A stretch of 64,000 nucleotides of DNA from Campylobacter curvus (lineage in GTDB: Bacteria; Campylobacterota; Campylobacteria; Campylobacterales; Campylobacteraceae). Made by a program: the position numbers and the translations under genes. Below, piece after piece: positions 34,977-44,469 of the stretch. Under the pieces are notes generated by a model, which saw nothing but the letters and a program-made list of their open reading frames with translations, did no database searches and was not told the origin of the DNA. Positions within the stretch are counted from its first letter, which is position 1. Each line of letters starts with the position of its first letter. Where the stretch lies: NCBI RefSeq assembly GCF_013372125.1, contig NZ_CP053826.1:1116001-1180000 (forward strand). Reading direction: 5' to 3'.

Positions 34977-37586
34977 TTAAGCCAGGATGCCCTTTTTAGG
35001 GCCGCTTTTACCGCAGCAGTCCTTATATTTTTTCCCGCTCCCGCAAGGGCAAGGGGAGTTGCGAGGTATCTTTTTCTCGCGCACGGCAGGTGCGTCCTCG
35101 CCCTCTCTTTGATTAAATTTCAGCCCCTCGTCTTGCTGCTCTTGCATCCTCTCAAGCATAGCCGCAGTCTCACGCTCCTGCTCCTCGCGGCTTCTTAGGC
35201 GCACCATTTGAAGCATCTTCACGCTCTCGCTTTTTAGCCTTGAGACGAGCTCCACGAAAAGGTTATAGCTCTCTTTTTTATACTCGATGAGCGGATCTTT
35301 TTGGTTGTAGCCGCGAAGCCCGATGCCGGTTTTTAGGATATCCATTTGATAAAGATGCTCTCTCCAAGCGTTGTCTAGCACTTGCAGATACAGCACTTTT
35401 TCGATATCGCGCTTTTGGGTAGGCTCTAAAACGCTCATCTTTTCATCATATCGTTTGGCTAAAATTTCAGTGAGCTTGGCTAAAATTTCATCGTATTCAA
35501 GCCCGCTTAGCTCGCTCTCCTTTATCTCCTCGCCGCAGTCGTTAAAGATGAGCGCGCATAAATTTTTGATATCGTAGTCATCTTTTAGCCCGCCGTGGAA
35601 AATTTCAGCCTGATCAAGCAAAAGTGCTACGTACTCACCGCGGTTTTGAGCTATTTTCTCGCTCATGTCATACTCTTTATCCAGTAGTTCGTCGCGGTAT
35701 TTATATATCGTTTTTCGCTGCTCATTCGCCACGTCATCGTATTCTAGCAGGTGCTTTCTAGCCTCAAAATGCAGGCTCTCGACCTTCTTTTGGGCGTTTT
35801 CGACTGCACGTGTCACCATGCGGCTTTCGATGCTTTCGCCCTCATCGATGCCTAGTCTATCCATTATCGCTTTTATGCGGTCGCTACCAAAAATTCTAAG
35901 TAGGTTGTCTTCAAGGCTTAGGTAAAATCTACTCATACCAGGATCGCCCTGACGTCCCGCACGACCGCGCAATTGATTGTCTATACGTCTGCTCTCATGG
36001 CGTTCTGTGCCGATGATGTAAAGTCCGCCAAGTGCGCGCACCTCATCGTCTATGCGGATATCTACGCCGCGTCCGGCCATATTTGTAGCTATGGTGACCG
36101 CACCTTTTGCACCGGCGTCAGCGATGATCTGCGCCTCTTTTTCGTGATTTTTGGCATTTAGCACGGAGTGCGGGATCTTTGCTCTTACTAGCATCTCATG
36201 GAGCACTTCGCTTCGTTCGATGCTAGCAGTTCCCACGAGTACGGGCTGTCCTTTTTCGTGGGAGCGCTTTATCTCGTCTATCACGGCTTTAAATTTCTCA
36301 GCCTGAGTTTTGTAAATGAGATCATTTTTATCGATACGCATCACAGGCACATTTGTAGGTATCGAGATGACATCAAGCTTGTAAATTTGAGAAAATTCGG
36401 TCGCCTCGGTCTGCGCCGTGCCGGTCATGCCCGCTAGTTTTTTATACATCCTAAAATAGTTTTGATATGTCGTATCGGCCAGAGTTTGGCTCTCTTCTTG
36501 AATTTTGACCTTTTCCTTAGCCTCAAGCGCTTGGTGGAGCCCCTCGCTAAAGCGCCTGCCCTCGCTTAGACGTCCGGTAAATTCATCGACTATCACCACT
36601 TCGTTGTTTTTAACGACATAATGCACGTCACGCTCGAAAAGATTGTGCGCTTTTAGGGCTTGATCCAGATGATGGCTGAGGATCGCATTTTCAAGATTAT
36701 ATAAATTTTCAACGCCAAATAGCTTCTCAGCCTTGCTGATGCCAGCCTCAGTTATCATTATCGTGCGGTTTTTCTCATCGACGACGAAATCTCCCGTAGC
36801 TTTGGAATTTGGCACGTTCGGGTCGGCCGCTTCGCCCCTGGTGAGCTTTTGCGCGACTTCATCGGCTTTGATATATCCATCAAGCGTGCGATTTGTAGGG
36901 CCTGAAATGATGAGCGGCGTTCTCGCTTCGTCGATCAAGATACTATCGACCTCATCGACAATGACGAAGTTATGCTCTCTTTGCACCTTGTCTTTGGCGT
37001 CAAATTTCATATTATCGCGCAGGTAGTCAAAGCCAAATTCCGAGTTCGTACCGTATGTGATGTCCGCGTTATAGGCCGCTTGTCTGACGCTATCATCATA
37101 AACGCCGCTTAGCACGACATCGACGCTTAAGCCTAGAAAGTTATAAAGCTCGCCCATCTGCGTGGCGTCACGCTTTGCGAGGTAGTCGTTTACGGTCACT
37201 ACATGCACGCCTTTGCCGCTCATCGCGTTTAGCACGACAGGCAAAGTAGCGACCAGCGTCTTGCCCTCGCCGGTTTTCATCTCGGCTATCCTACCCTCGT
37301 GAAGCACCATACCGCCAATGAGCTGAACGTCAAAGTGACGCATTTTTAGCACCCTTTTGCTCGTCTCTCTAACGATAGCAAAGACATCGTTTAGTACCTC
37401 TTCAAGCCCAAGTGTGCCATCTTTGACCTTCGTTCTTAGCTCGTTAAACGCCGCTTTTAGCTCCTCATCACTCATAGCTTCGTATTTTGGTTCGAGTGCA
37501 TTTATAAATTTCACTCTTTTTGTATATTTTTTGATCTCTCTATCGTTTTTCGTACCGAAAATTTTTCGAAATATCGCTGAAACCAT
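34977..37586 (-). CDS. secA: Preprotein translocase ATPase SecA
   Basis: 869 aa. Motor that pushes unfolded proteins through SecYEG. Walker [15 protein letters not shown], Walker [26 protein letters not shown]-type motif ([14 protein letters not shown]) and [10 protein letters not shown]. The helical scaffold and wing domain follow. The C-terminal zinc finger [14 protein letters not shown] binds SecB and phospholipid. Full length. Divergent from lolA. Confidence 0.98.
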   Translation of the reverse strand: MVSAIFRKIFGTKNDREIKKYTKRVKFINALEPKYEAMSDEELKAAFNELRTKVKDGTLGLEEVLNDVFAIVRETSKRVLKMRHFDVQLIGGMVLHEGRIAEMKTGEGKTLVATLPVVLNAMSGKGVHVVTVNDYLAKRDATQMGELYNFLGLSVDVVLSGVYDDSVRQAAYNADITYGTNSEFGFDYLRDNMKFDAKDKVQREHNFVIVDEVDSILIDEARTPLIISGPTNRTLDGYIKADEVAQKLTRGEAADPNVPNSKATGDFVVDEKNRTIMITEAGISKAEKLFGVENLYNLENAILSHHLDQALKAHNLFERDVHYVVKNNEVVIVDEFTGRLSEGRRFSEGLHQALEAKEKVKIQEESQTLADTTYQNYFRMYKKLAGMTGTAQTEATEFSQIYKLDVISIPTNVPVMRIDKNDLIYKTQAEKFKAVIDEIKRSHEKGQPVLVGTASIERSEVLHEMLVRAKIPHSVLNAKNHEKEAQIIADAGAKGAVTIATNMAGRGVDIRIDDEVRALGGLYIIGTERHESRRIDNQLRGRAGRQGDPGMSRFYLSLEDNLLRIFGSDRIKAIMDRLGIDEGESIESRMVTRAVENAQKKVESLHFEARKHLLEYDDVANEQRKTIYKYRDELLDKEYDMSEKIAQNRGEYVALLLDQAEIFHGGLKDDYDIKNLCALIFNDCGEEIKESELSGLEYDEILAKLTEILAKRYDEKMSVLEPTQKRDIEKVLYLQVLDNAWREHLYQMDILKTGIGLRGYNQKDPLIEYKKESYNLFVELVSRLKSESVKMLQMVRLRSREEQERETAAMLERMQEQQDEGLKFNQREGEDAPAVREKKIPRNSPCPCGSGKKYKDCCGKSGPKKGILA

Positions 37587-37656
37587 ATTTTGCCTTCCTA
37601 AAATTTTAAAGTTTTTATCTTAGCACACTTTAACTATTTATTTAATTAAACTAAGC

Positions 37657-37662
37657 TAGAAT
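37657..37662 (+). promoter_or_regulatory. -10 box of lolA
   Basis: TAGAAT, 21 bp before the lolA start in the divergent secA-lolA spacer; a TTTAATTAAA stretch precedes it. Confidence 0.4.
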
Positions 37663-37682
37663 ACCGCAAAAAAGGATATGAA

Positions 37683-38195
37683 ATGAGAAAATTTTTGATA
37701 ACCACCCTATTAGCCGTTGCTAGCTTTGGCGCGGGGCTAAATTTCAAAAGCTTGCAAAGCGACTTCACCCAGATCGTTTTTAGCGAGGGCTCAAGCGTCA
37801 CTTACAAGGGTAGATTTTACGCTAAAAACGACAATACTGCGCTTTGGATATACGAAAGCCCGACGCCAAAGAGGATATATTTTGATAAACAGCGCGTCGT
37901 CGTGATAGAGGACGAGCTTGAGCAAGCCATCATCTCACGCCTTGACGATACGCCGAATTTGACTCAGATCCTAGCTCACGCTGAGCAGATCCAGCCTACT
38001 TTATATAAGGCGATCTATGACGGAGTGGACTACCTCATCACGATGAAAAACGGCCTGCCTGTGATGATAGACTATAAAGACAAGCTTTCTAACAAAATAA
38101 AAATCACGCTAAATAATACGCTAAAAGACGCCATCATCCCGCAAGAGACGCTAACTCCCGTCATCCCGCAAGGATATGATATAGTAAATCAATAA
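37683..38195 (+). CDS. lolA: Outer-membrane lipoprotein carrier LolA
   Basis: 170 aa. Signal peptide MRKFLITTLLAVASFGAG. The mature protein has the LolA pattern: FKSLQSDFTQIVFSEGSSVTY, YKGRFYAKNDNTALWIYESP and YFDKQRVVVIEDELEQA. Shuttles lipoproteins through the periplasm to the outer membrane. Forms a functional set with the lolE-like permease on the other side of secA. Confidence 0.9.
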   Translation: MRKFLITTLLAVASFGAGLNFKSLQSDFTQIVFSEGSSVTYKGRFYAKNDNTALWIYESPTPKRIYFDKQRVVVIEDELEQAIISRLDDTPNLTQILAHAEQIQPTLYKAIYDGVDYLITMKNGLPVMIDYKDKLSNKIKITLNNTLKDAIIPQETLTPVIPQGYDIVNQ

Positions 38196-38211
38196 ATTTA
38201 AGGCGTAAATT

Positions 38212-38748
38212 TTACTCGCCAAAATCTTTGCCAAATTCCTGCACGCTGTTTAGATCGATCGGGCGCTGATTTATAGTAGATGAGTCGGGAGATATCACGA
38301 TATCGTTTGACTTCTTTTTCTTGACGGGAGTTTGCGCCGAAGTATCCAAGGATGCGCCCTCACCGCATAAATTTTGAGTTTTTATGGCTTTTATTATCTC
38401 GTTTAACTCGAGGTTGTTTATCACTCTTATGTTTAAAATAAGCACGTCATCGATGTCAAGAGCATGCTTTTTAGCGGCGTATTTTATAAATGTGTCCTTT
38501 AGCTTTTCTTTGCCAAGCGAGGTCAAGATATCTTCTACGTAAAAGCTTCCGATGACGACGTTCAGCACGTCTAGCACGTATGACTCGTTGTCGTTCACGT
38601 CGCGCCCTACGACTTCTAGGCTGACGCTTATCTTTTTAGTCAAATTTTGCCCGGCTTTTGAGTAGATATCCGTTTGAAAATCGCTTATCTTTAGCACGTC
38701 GCCAAAGGCCAAAACGCCTAAAATCAGCATAAAAAACAGCTTTTTCAT
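38212..38748 (-). CDS. Exported protein of unknown function before the helicase
   Basis: 178 aa. Signal peptide MKKLFFMLILGVLAFGD. The mature domain (VSLEVVGRDVNDNESYVLD, VLNVVIGSFYVEDILTSLGK, LILNIRVINNLELNEII) has a FliL-like look (stomatin-like alpha/beta fold with N-terminal signal), but the match is too weak to assign. The tail after residue 130 is polar and disordered. Starts 1 bp after the helicase stop. Conserved position in C. jejuni as I recall. Confidence 0.6.
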   Translation of the reverse strand: MKKLFFMLILGVLAFGDVLKISDFQTDIYSKAGQNLTKKISVSLEVVGRDVNDNESYVLDVLNVVIGSFYVEDILTSLGKEKLKDTFIKYAAKKHALDIDDVLILNIRVINNLELNEIIKAIKTQNLCGEGASLDTSAQTPVKKKKSNDIVISPDSSTINQRPIDLNSVQEFGKDFGE

Positions 38749-40065
38749 CTATAAATTCTCCTTGATGTTTTCAAAAGTATTGCTCGTATAAAATTTCCTA
38801 ACTTCCTCGTCAATTTTAACCACTTTTCTTAAATACTGCCTAAAATCGCCGTCTTTGTTGTAAAAAAGGCTCAGCCTCTCGGGATTTATCGCGCGAGAAA
38901 GCGCCACATAAAGCTGCCCGTTGGCAAAGATGTGATTTAGATCGCAGACGAGGGAATTTATACTCATGCCTTGTGATTTGTGGATGGTGAGTGCGTATGC
39001 CAGCTTAAACGGAAACTGCAAAAACGTTGCCAGCGTATTTTGCACGATCTCGTCATCATCAGACGCAAATTCGCTGAGTTCGAAGCAATTTCTTGAAATT
39101 TCGACTATCTCGCCGCTATCTTTTTGCACGATGACGCTAGAGCAGACGCCGCCCTCTTTGATGATCTGCATGATCTTGCCTTGCTCGCCGTTGTAGTATT
39201 CGCCCCATTTGTTTGTAGTAAAGATTATCTTTGCGCCGATCTTCATACCTAAATTTACCGGGCTATTTAGCGCGTTTATCCAGTTTGCAAGCGTTTTTTC
39301 GCTTAAATTTTCATCAAAGACTTTGACTTCGGCAGTCGAGATTTCAAGCGGGCTGTCGATAGCGTTTAGTCTCTCTTGATTTAGCATATCAGCTTCGTAG
39401 TTTCTGCCAAAAAGCACGCTGGTATCATTGTTTAAGACAAATTTATCGACTTTTAAAGATGAGATATAGCCAACGACCTCATCATCTAGCTCACCTACTC
39501 TAAGCCGCGATAAAATTTCGTAAAATTTCATATCCTGTGTGCGTTTTGACACGAGCAATTCAACATTTTTAAGCCCCATATCACTCCAAGCACTCGAGCT
39601 AAAGGCGTAGGTAAATTTAAACAGCTGCGCAGAGTCTTGCTTTTGTACGGGAGGCAGCTGATAAAAATCGCCCACCAATAGCACGCGTCCCTTAAATTTT
39701 GAGGTATTTAGGCGGTAACGTATCATCTCCATTAGATCCGCGCTCACCATCGAGATCTCATCTATCACAAGTAGATCACAGCTATCTAACATCGATCTTA
39801 CGCTACTTAGCTTGCCTCTTTGCCTCCTGTCAAACAGCCTTAGCTCCTCGTAGTTTTTACAGATACCGAATTTAAAAAAGCTATGCACACTCACGCCGCC
39901 AAGCCCGACCGCGCTGATGCCCGTAGAGCCTAATATCACGACGTTTTTCAGCTCGCTTCGGTAGTGCTTGATCACGGCTTGCGTGAGATAGGTCTTGCCG
40001 ACCCCGCCGCCACCAGTCAAAAAGAGGTTCGAGTGCTTTAAAATTTCTAAAATTTGCTCAAGCAT
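38749..40065 (-). CDS. PIF1/RecD-like SF1 DNA helicase
   Basis: 438 aa. Walker A LTGGGGVGKTYLTQ (residues 17-30). Motif II LLVIDEISMV, motif III LLVGDFYQLPPVQ, C-terminal motif V/VI LTIHKSQGMSINSLVCDL and LYVALSRA. This is the PIF1-like superfamily 1B arrangement with no extra nuclease domain, so a 5'-3' helicase acting on DNA structures is likely. Follows the peptidoglycan lipoprotein gene after 3 bp. Confidence 0.85.
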   Translation of the reverse strand: MLEQILEILKHSNLFLTGGGGVGKTYLTQAVIKHYRSELKNVVILGSTGISAVGLGGVSVHSFFKFGICKNYEELRLFDRRQRGKLSSVRSMLDSCDLLVIDEISMVSADLMEMIRYRLNTSKFKGRVLLVGDFYQLPPVQKQDSAQLFKFTYAFSSSAWSDMGLKNVELLVSKRTQDMKFYEILSRLRVGELDDEVVGYISSLKVDKFVLNNDTSVLFGRNYEADMLNQERLNAIDSPLEISTAEVKVFDENLSEKTLANWINALNSPVNLGMKIGAKIIFTTNKWGEYYNGEQGKIMQIIKEGGVCSSVIVQKDSGEIVEISRNCFELSEFASDDDEIVQNTLATFLQFPFKLAYALTIHKSQGMSINSLVCDLNHIFANGQLYVALSRAINPERLSLFYNKDGDFRQYLRKVVKIDEEVRKFYTSNTFENIKENL

Positions 40066-40068
40066 ATC

Positions 40069-42042
40069 TCACTCGAACATTTCAGGGCGATACTCAAAGT
40101 GCATCGTATCAAAGTGCCTCCAGCGGCCGCCCCAGATAAATTTATGCTTTTCAAAAACGCGAACGATCTTTTCAGGGATCAAATTTTGATAACCGCTACT
40201 CCACTGCCAGTAGTGGCTTTTAGCCACGTTTATATCGATCGCGATACCGTAGCTGTGAGCGCTCAGGCGGTTCGTGCCTGCGATGATGCGCCATTTAAAC
40301 GTCCCGCCTGGATCTTTTAGATATTCAAGCAATGCAGGATCGCTTTTAGTCAGCTCGTCAAGCTTGTCACTGACTGCTTGCAAGGCCTGTGCGGCGCCAT
40401 TTTTGGAGTTAAATTTCAGCTTTAAATTTAGACTGTCTTTTAGCCAAACGATATCAACTAGATTCGCCCTCACTTCGTTTTCGCTAGAGCCGTAAATTTT
40501 ACCTAAAAGCTCATAGTTTCGGCATCTGCCGGCATCGCTAAGCGCCGTGCCAAGAGGCGAGAACGCCGCGTAATCAAGCGCGTTCATATCCTGCACGTCC
40601 GCTCCTTGCGTGCATTCGTCGTCTTTTTGCTTAAAGTCATCAAAAACTATCGTGCTGCCGTCTTTGAAAATCACTAAATTTTCTCTGATATCCACGCCGT
40701 AAGCGCGTTTTAAAGCTGAAATTTTAGCACTTTGGCTGGTACCAGATGATGGCTTTATGATATTCATGGAGTCTATCTTTGCGATCAGCAGATTCGACCT
40801 TTCGATGTCGCTTCTATCCTTGCCTATCTCAAGCGTAGTGATCGCCGTTTGTCCGATGAGAGCGCGGCCATTGCTAGCGGTCTTTAGCCCCCAAGCATCA
40901 TGCACGACAAAGATATCTGCGTCCTTAAATCCCGCGTAAAGCATGATATGACCGGGCAGATGGATGAGCGTCAGATACGGCACACCCTGCTCTTTTATGA
41001 TCTGAGCCTTGATCTCGTCGCTTAGCCCTTTTAGCTCGATCTTTTTACCTACACTCGCTTGCGCGCGCGAATTTCTAGGTAGCCAAACCCCAAAGCTAGC
41101 CAGCATATCCTTAGTAAAGAGCGAACAATCGCGAAGCTTATCCACCCCGCCCCAGCCGTAAGGCTGATTTAGCAGCGAATTTATCAGGGTCTTGACGTTG
41201 CCGTCGTTAAATTTAAGCGGAAAATTCGAGGCGGCCTGCTTTGAAATTTTATAATCCCTAAGCCCCGCTCTAGTAAAAACCTGCCCGTAAAAATTTTCAT
41301 TGTCCTCGCTTAAAAACGGCAATATCCCGCCCACTCTGGCGTAAAACAAAAAGCCGCCGTATTTATCATAAACCGGTGTCTTATCGACCTTGACCGATAT
41401 AAATTTTTGTTTCGCGTAGCTTTTTGCCGTCTCGTCGTTTATAAATTTTATGTCCTCGACCTTGACCCAGCCCCACACCGCATCATCGCTCACAAACGCC
41501 CATGCGCGGTCCTTTGAAAAATGCGAGACAAAGAGCGGATGAGCGATGCTTAGAGTCGATTCTTGCAGATAATCAAACGGATAGCCCTCGCCCGGGGTTT
41601 GGGGGTTTAAAAATATCGGCTCGTCGGTAGGGAAATTTCGTAGCGCCGTATTTGCAGCTGTTAGAGCAAACATCGATATCCCGCCAAGTGCGGCGAAATT
41701 TGCATTATCTTTTTGCGCATCGAACCAGCTTTGCGGTATCGGGCGGAAATTTGAGCTGTAATACGTCTTTTTCTCGTTTGGCCAATACGTCCTAAACGCC
41801 CAAAATACCTCGTTTGGCTCGAGCCTTTTGCCCTTTAGCTCAAAAACGCCAAAGCGCTTTTTTAAAATTTCCTCTTCGCTGAAATTTGCGTTCATCGCGT
41901 TTGATGGCAGCGAGCTCGCGTCTTGTTTTATATTTAGCTCAAGCAGGCTTATGCGTTGCTTGGAAGCGTCGATGTTTTGGACGTTACTCGCGCAGCCTAC
42001 GAAAAACGCAGCCACGAAAACCGATAAAATTTTTATTTTCAA
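40069..42042 (-). CDS. Two-enzyme peptidoglycan lipoprotein: SH3 + NlpC/P60 + M15 peptidase
   Basis: 657 aa from TTG 42042, chosen because AAGGAAG lies 6 nt upstream, the start overlaps the previous stop, and it places a lipobox (VAAFFVGC, Cys17) right after a signal peptide. Residues 70-280 are the N-terminal stabilising and SH3 domains. The NlpC/P60 domain spans about 285-400 with Cys306 (DCSLFTKDM), His365 (LPGHIMLYAG) and His381 (VHDAW). The C-terminal M15 VanY-like domain spans about 540-657 with SAHSYGIAIDIN and DTMHFEYRP as zinc ligands. One protein could cut at two stem-peptide bonds. Confidence 0.85.
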   Translation of the reverse strand: MKIKILSVFVAAFFVGCASNVQNIDASKQRISLLELNIKQDASSLPSNAMNANFSEEEILKKRFGVFELKGKRLEPNEVFWAFRTYWPNEKKTYYSSNFRPIPQSWFDAQKDNANFAALGGISMFALTAANTALRNFPTDEPIFLNPQTPGEGYPFDYLQESTLSIAHPLFVSHFSKDRAWAFVSDDAVWGWVKVEDIKFINDETAKSYAKQKFISVKVDKTPVYDKYGGFLFYARVGGILPFLSEDNENFYGQVFTRAGLRDYKISKQAASNFPLKFNDGNVKTLINSLLNQPYGWGGVDKLRDCSLFTKDMLASFGVWLPRNSRAQASVGKKIELKGLSDEIKAQIIKEQGVPYLTLIHLPGHIMLYAGFKDADIFVVHDAWGLKTASNGRALIGQTAITTLEIGKDRSDIERSNLLIAKIDSMNIIKPSSGTSQSAKISALKRAYGVDIRENLVIFKDGSTIVFDDFKQKDDECTQGADVQDMNALDYAAFSPLGTALSDAGRCRNYELLGKIYGSSENEVRANLVDIVWLKDSLNLKLKFNSKNGAAQALQAVSDKLDELTKSDPALLEYLKDPGGTFKWRIIAGTNRLSAHSYGIAIDINVAKSHYWQWSSGYQNLIPEKIVRVFEKHKFIWGGRWRHFDTMHFEYRPEMFE

Positions 42043-42542
42043 TCCTCTTCCTTTTTCAAATTCGAACCCTCTTTGGCAAAAATTTCCTCGACTAACACGA
42101 CAAAGATATAAAACATCTTTTCGTCGTTGTTTTCGCACACTTGACCTAAATTTTCGATTTTAGAGCCGACCTTGATGCCGTTACGATTTAAAATTTCAGC
42201 CACATCAGCGCCCAGTCTGTCTGAAAGCTCGCTAACGCTAACGTCTTTTAGCGCGTTTATAAAGCGAGCCGTGTTACAATCTAGCTGCACCGGCTCGCCT
42301 TTGATGATGTTCTTTAGCTCACGCGTTAGCTTTTTTAGCTTTCGCCTTTTTATATAGGTATGAACTATCGCTAACGCCACGAGCATGATGCCGGCGACCA
42401 TATGCGCATCCATGCTAGTCTCGCCGAAATCTCCCTGCAAGAACATCATACCGCTAACAAACAAGATCGTGACCGAGGCGATAAGCAGCACTAAAATGAC
42501 GTATTTAAATACGACTTCAAGCTTATTGTTGTTTTCAAACAC
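42039..42542 (-). CDS. Small two-helix membrane protein (DUF4405-like)
   Basis: 167 aa from GTG 42542, chosen for GGAGG 6 nt upstream and overlap with the DUF523 stop; an ATG 39 bp earlier has no such support. Helix 1 at about 8-30 (YVILVLLIASVTILFVSG). Helix 2 at about 45-65 (AHMVAGIMLVALAIVHTYI) with two histidines spaced as in haem-binding DUF4405/cytochrome b561-like helices. The C-terminal 95 residues are cytosolic and helical. Function unknown. Confidence 0.6.
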   Translation of the reverse strand: MFENNNKLEVVFKYVILVLLIASVTILFVSGMMFLQGDFGETSMDAHMVAGIMLVALAIVHTYIKRRKLKKLTRELKNIIKGEPVQLDCNTARFINALKDVSVSELSDRLGADVAEILNRNGIKVGSKIENLGQVCENNDEKMFYIFVVLVEEIFAKEGSNLKKEED

Positions 42543-42999
42543 TCTTAGCCTCCACGAGCGTGCCAAGCTCACTCTCGCCAAATATTTTAACGCCGATTCG
42601 TTTCAGACTCTTTGCCGTTATGCCCTCGCCCTTTATGAGCCGATTAGTAAAGCTTCCGTCGTAAATTTCTTTATTTGCGCAGCTTGGGCTTCGCTCCTTT
42701 AAAACAGCGACCCTGCAGCCCTCTTTAAGGGCGATCTGGGAGCAAACCTTCGCTCCAAACTCGAAATTTTCAGTAACATCGGTGCGAGAAATTTTAGTAA
42801 CGACCCTGTCGTTTAAAATTTCAGCCGGTTCGCGCGGAGTCTCAAGGCCTCCTAACACCTCTGGACAAATAGCCACGAGATCGTAAATCTGCGCTAGCCT
42901 AACGATATCTTTGCCGATCGTTTGGTTTAGGTTATTGCCGCCGTCATACTTGCAGTTTTCGCCCAGCAAGCACGCGCTTATCAAAATTTTCTCTTTCAA
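42535..42999 (-). CDS. DUF523 family protein
   Basis: 154 aa, start TTG at 42999 overlapping the aminotransferase stop. Family signature: ISACLLGENCKYDGGNN, AICPEVLGGLETPREPAEI and AVLKERSPSCA. The conserved cysteines (ACLLGENC, CPEVLGG, SPSC) suggest a redox or metal site; no function is established for DUF523. Co-translated with its neighbours on both sides. Confidence 0.85.
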   Translation of the reverse strand: MKEKILISACLLGENCKYDGGNNLNQTIGKDIVRLAQIYDLVAICPEVLGGLETPREPAEILNDRVVTKISRTDVTENFEFGAKVCSQIALKEGCRVAVLKERSPSCANKEIYDGSFTNRLIKGEGITAKSLKRIGVKIFGESELGTLVEAKSV

Positions 43000-43862
43000 A
43001 GCCCGGCTTCTTTTAGCATATCTTTAGCGTAAAGCTCACGAAGCTTTGGTGCAAATTCCCCGATCCTGCCGCCATTTATCAGCTTACCGTCAGCCTTTAT
43101 GACGGGCAGCAAAATGAGCGTAGCTGCCGAGATGAAGGCCTCGTCTGCGTCATATACCTCTTGCATGCTAAATTTTCTTTGCTCGACCTTGAGTCCGACC
43201 TCGCGAGCTAAATTTAGAAGCTTCTTGCGGCGGATACCGGGCAAAATTTCATTTGAGAGCGGCTTTGTGATGAGAGTTTTGTCTTTTATGATGAACGCAC
43301 TCGAGCTGCAGCCCTCGGTAACGTAGCCATCCTCCACCATAAAGCCCTCGTATGCGCCCTTTTTGTGCGCTTCGTTTTTGGCATAGCACTGAGCCAGCAA
43401 AGAAACGGACTTTATATCGCGACGTTTCCAGCGGATGTCAGGCACACTCACGATCTCGATCCCGCTTTTTGCGAGCGGATTGTCTATCACGCTAGCTTCA
43501 TAGCAAAAGATAAAGACGCTAGGGGTCAAATTTTCTATAAAATAAAAATCCCTAGGCGCTGCACCTCTTGTGATCTGCATGTAAATTCCGCCCTCTTTTA
43601 GGGCGTTTCGCGAGATGATCTCGTATAAAATTTCCTCGAATTTTTCCTTATTGTAAGGAAGCTTTAGCTCGATTTGATCCAGGCTTCGCTCAAACCTGTG
43701 CCAAAATCCCTCCCTATCTACTAGTCTCGAGTTTATGACGGGCACGACTTCATAGATCCCGTCACCAAATATAAAACCGCGGTCAAATACGCTCACTTTC
43801 GCCTCTTTACTCGGTAAAAACTCGCCATTGATAAAGACTGTATCTAAATTTTCAGCCGCCAT
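42996..43862 (-). CDS. Class IV PLP aminotransferase (D-amino acid / branched-chain type)
   Basis: 288 aa. Fold-type IV aminotransferase: VFDRGFIFGDGIYEVVPVI, RFERSLDQIELKLPY, Lys of the Schiff base within RWKRRDIKSVSLLAQC, YVTEGCSSSAFIIKD and GIRRKKLLNLA. The FGDGIYEV segment and overall length fit D-alanine aminotransferase (Dat), which would supply D-glutamate or D-alanine for the wall, but ilvE-like activity is possible. AAGGAG precedes the ATG. Confidence 0.8.
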   Translation of the reverse strand: MAAENLDTVFINGEFLPSKEAKVSVFDRGFIFGDGIYEVVPVINSRLVDREGFWHRFERSLDQIELKLPYNKEKFEEILYEIISRNALKEGGIYMQITRGAAPRDFYFIENLTPSVFIFCYEASVIDNPLAKSGIEIVSVPDIRWKRRDIKSVSLLAQCYAKNEAHKKGAYEGFMVEDGYVTEGCSSSAFIIKDKTLITKPLSNEILPGIRRKKLLNLAREVGLKVEQRKFSMQEVYDADEAFISAATLILLPVIKADGKLINGGRIGEFAPKLRELYAKDMLKEAGL

Positions 43863-43923
43863 TTTCGCTCCTTGCTTTTTTGTGAAATTGTAGCGAATTT
43901 TGCTTGAATTTATAGATTTTTGC

Positions 43924-43929
43924 TATAAT
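43924..43929 (+). promoter_or_regulatory. -10 box before the 43963 gene
   Basis: TATAAT 33 bp upstream of the start, in the divergent spacer with the aminotransferase gene. Confidence 0.5.
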
Positions 43930-43962
43930 TGGCGCAAATCCAATCCCAAAAAGTTTGTATAA

Positions 43963-44469
43963 ATGCAAGAAAATCTAAAAAAAATAATACTAAAAAACAT
44001 GTTCGTCGTTTCAAAGCAACCGGTGCTTTTTAGGGATCTGCTTGAGGCTAACTGCCTTTTCAACGAGGGTATGCTCATCGACGGCGCAAAGCTAAATTTT
44101 AGATTCAGACACTCAAAAACCTATCAAATTTACGCTGCGATCTGCCTTGTGATACTGCTTCCGCTACTGATGATAACGCACCATTTCCTAGCCAAGTCAG
44201 ATGCTCACGTTTCTATTTTAGTAACGGCTTTTGTGACATCGATGGTGTTTATCGGGTTTGATATGTTTAAAATTTGGGCGAGAAAAGAGATGAGTAGCGA
44301 GCTGATAAAGCGCGCTTGGAGCGTTCATTTTCCTTATTTCGCCTATGAAAAATACTCGACTCGCGTGGAAGAAATTTATAACGAAGCGCTGAAAAACGAC
44401 ATCTCCAAAAAAGACCTGGAGCAATACGTCCTTGAAAAGCTGATCTCCTATAAAGATGTAAGCGAATAA
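43963..44469 (+). CDS. Uncharacterised membrane protein
   Basis: 168 aa. Two membrane helices in the middle (IYAAICLVILLPLLMITHHF and ILVTAFVTSMVFIGFDMF), with cytosolic ends rich in Lys/Glu helices. No family recognised. Its last 22 bp overlap the 3' end of the FUSC gene on the other strand, a convergent overlap that makes antisense read-through likely. Confidence 0.65.
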   Translation: MQENLKKIILKNMFVVSKQPVLFRDLLEANCLFNEGMLIDGAKLNFRFRHSKTYQIYAAICLVILLPLLMITHHFLAKSDAHVSILVTAFVTSMVFIGFDMFKIWARKEMSSELIKRAWSVHFPYFAYEKYSTRVEEIYNEALKNDISKKDLEQYVLEKLISYKDVSE

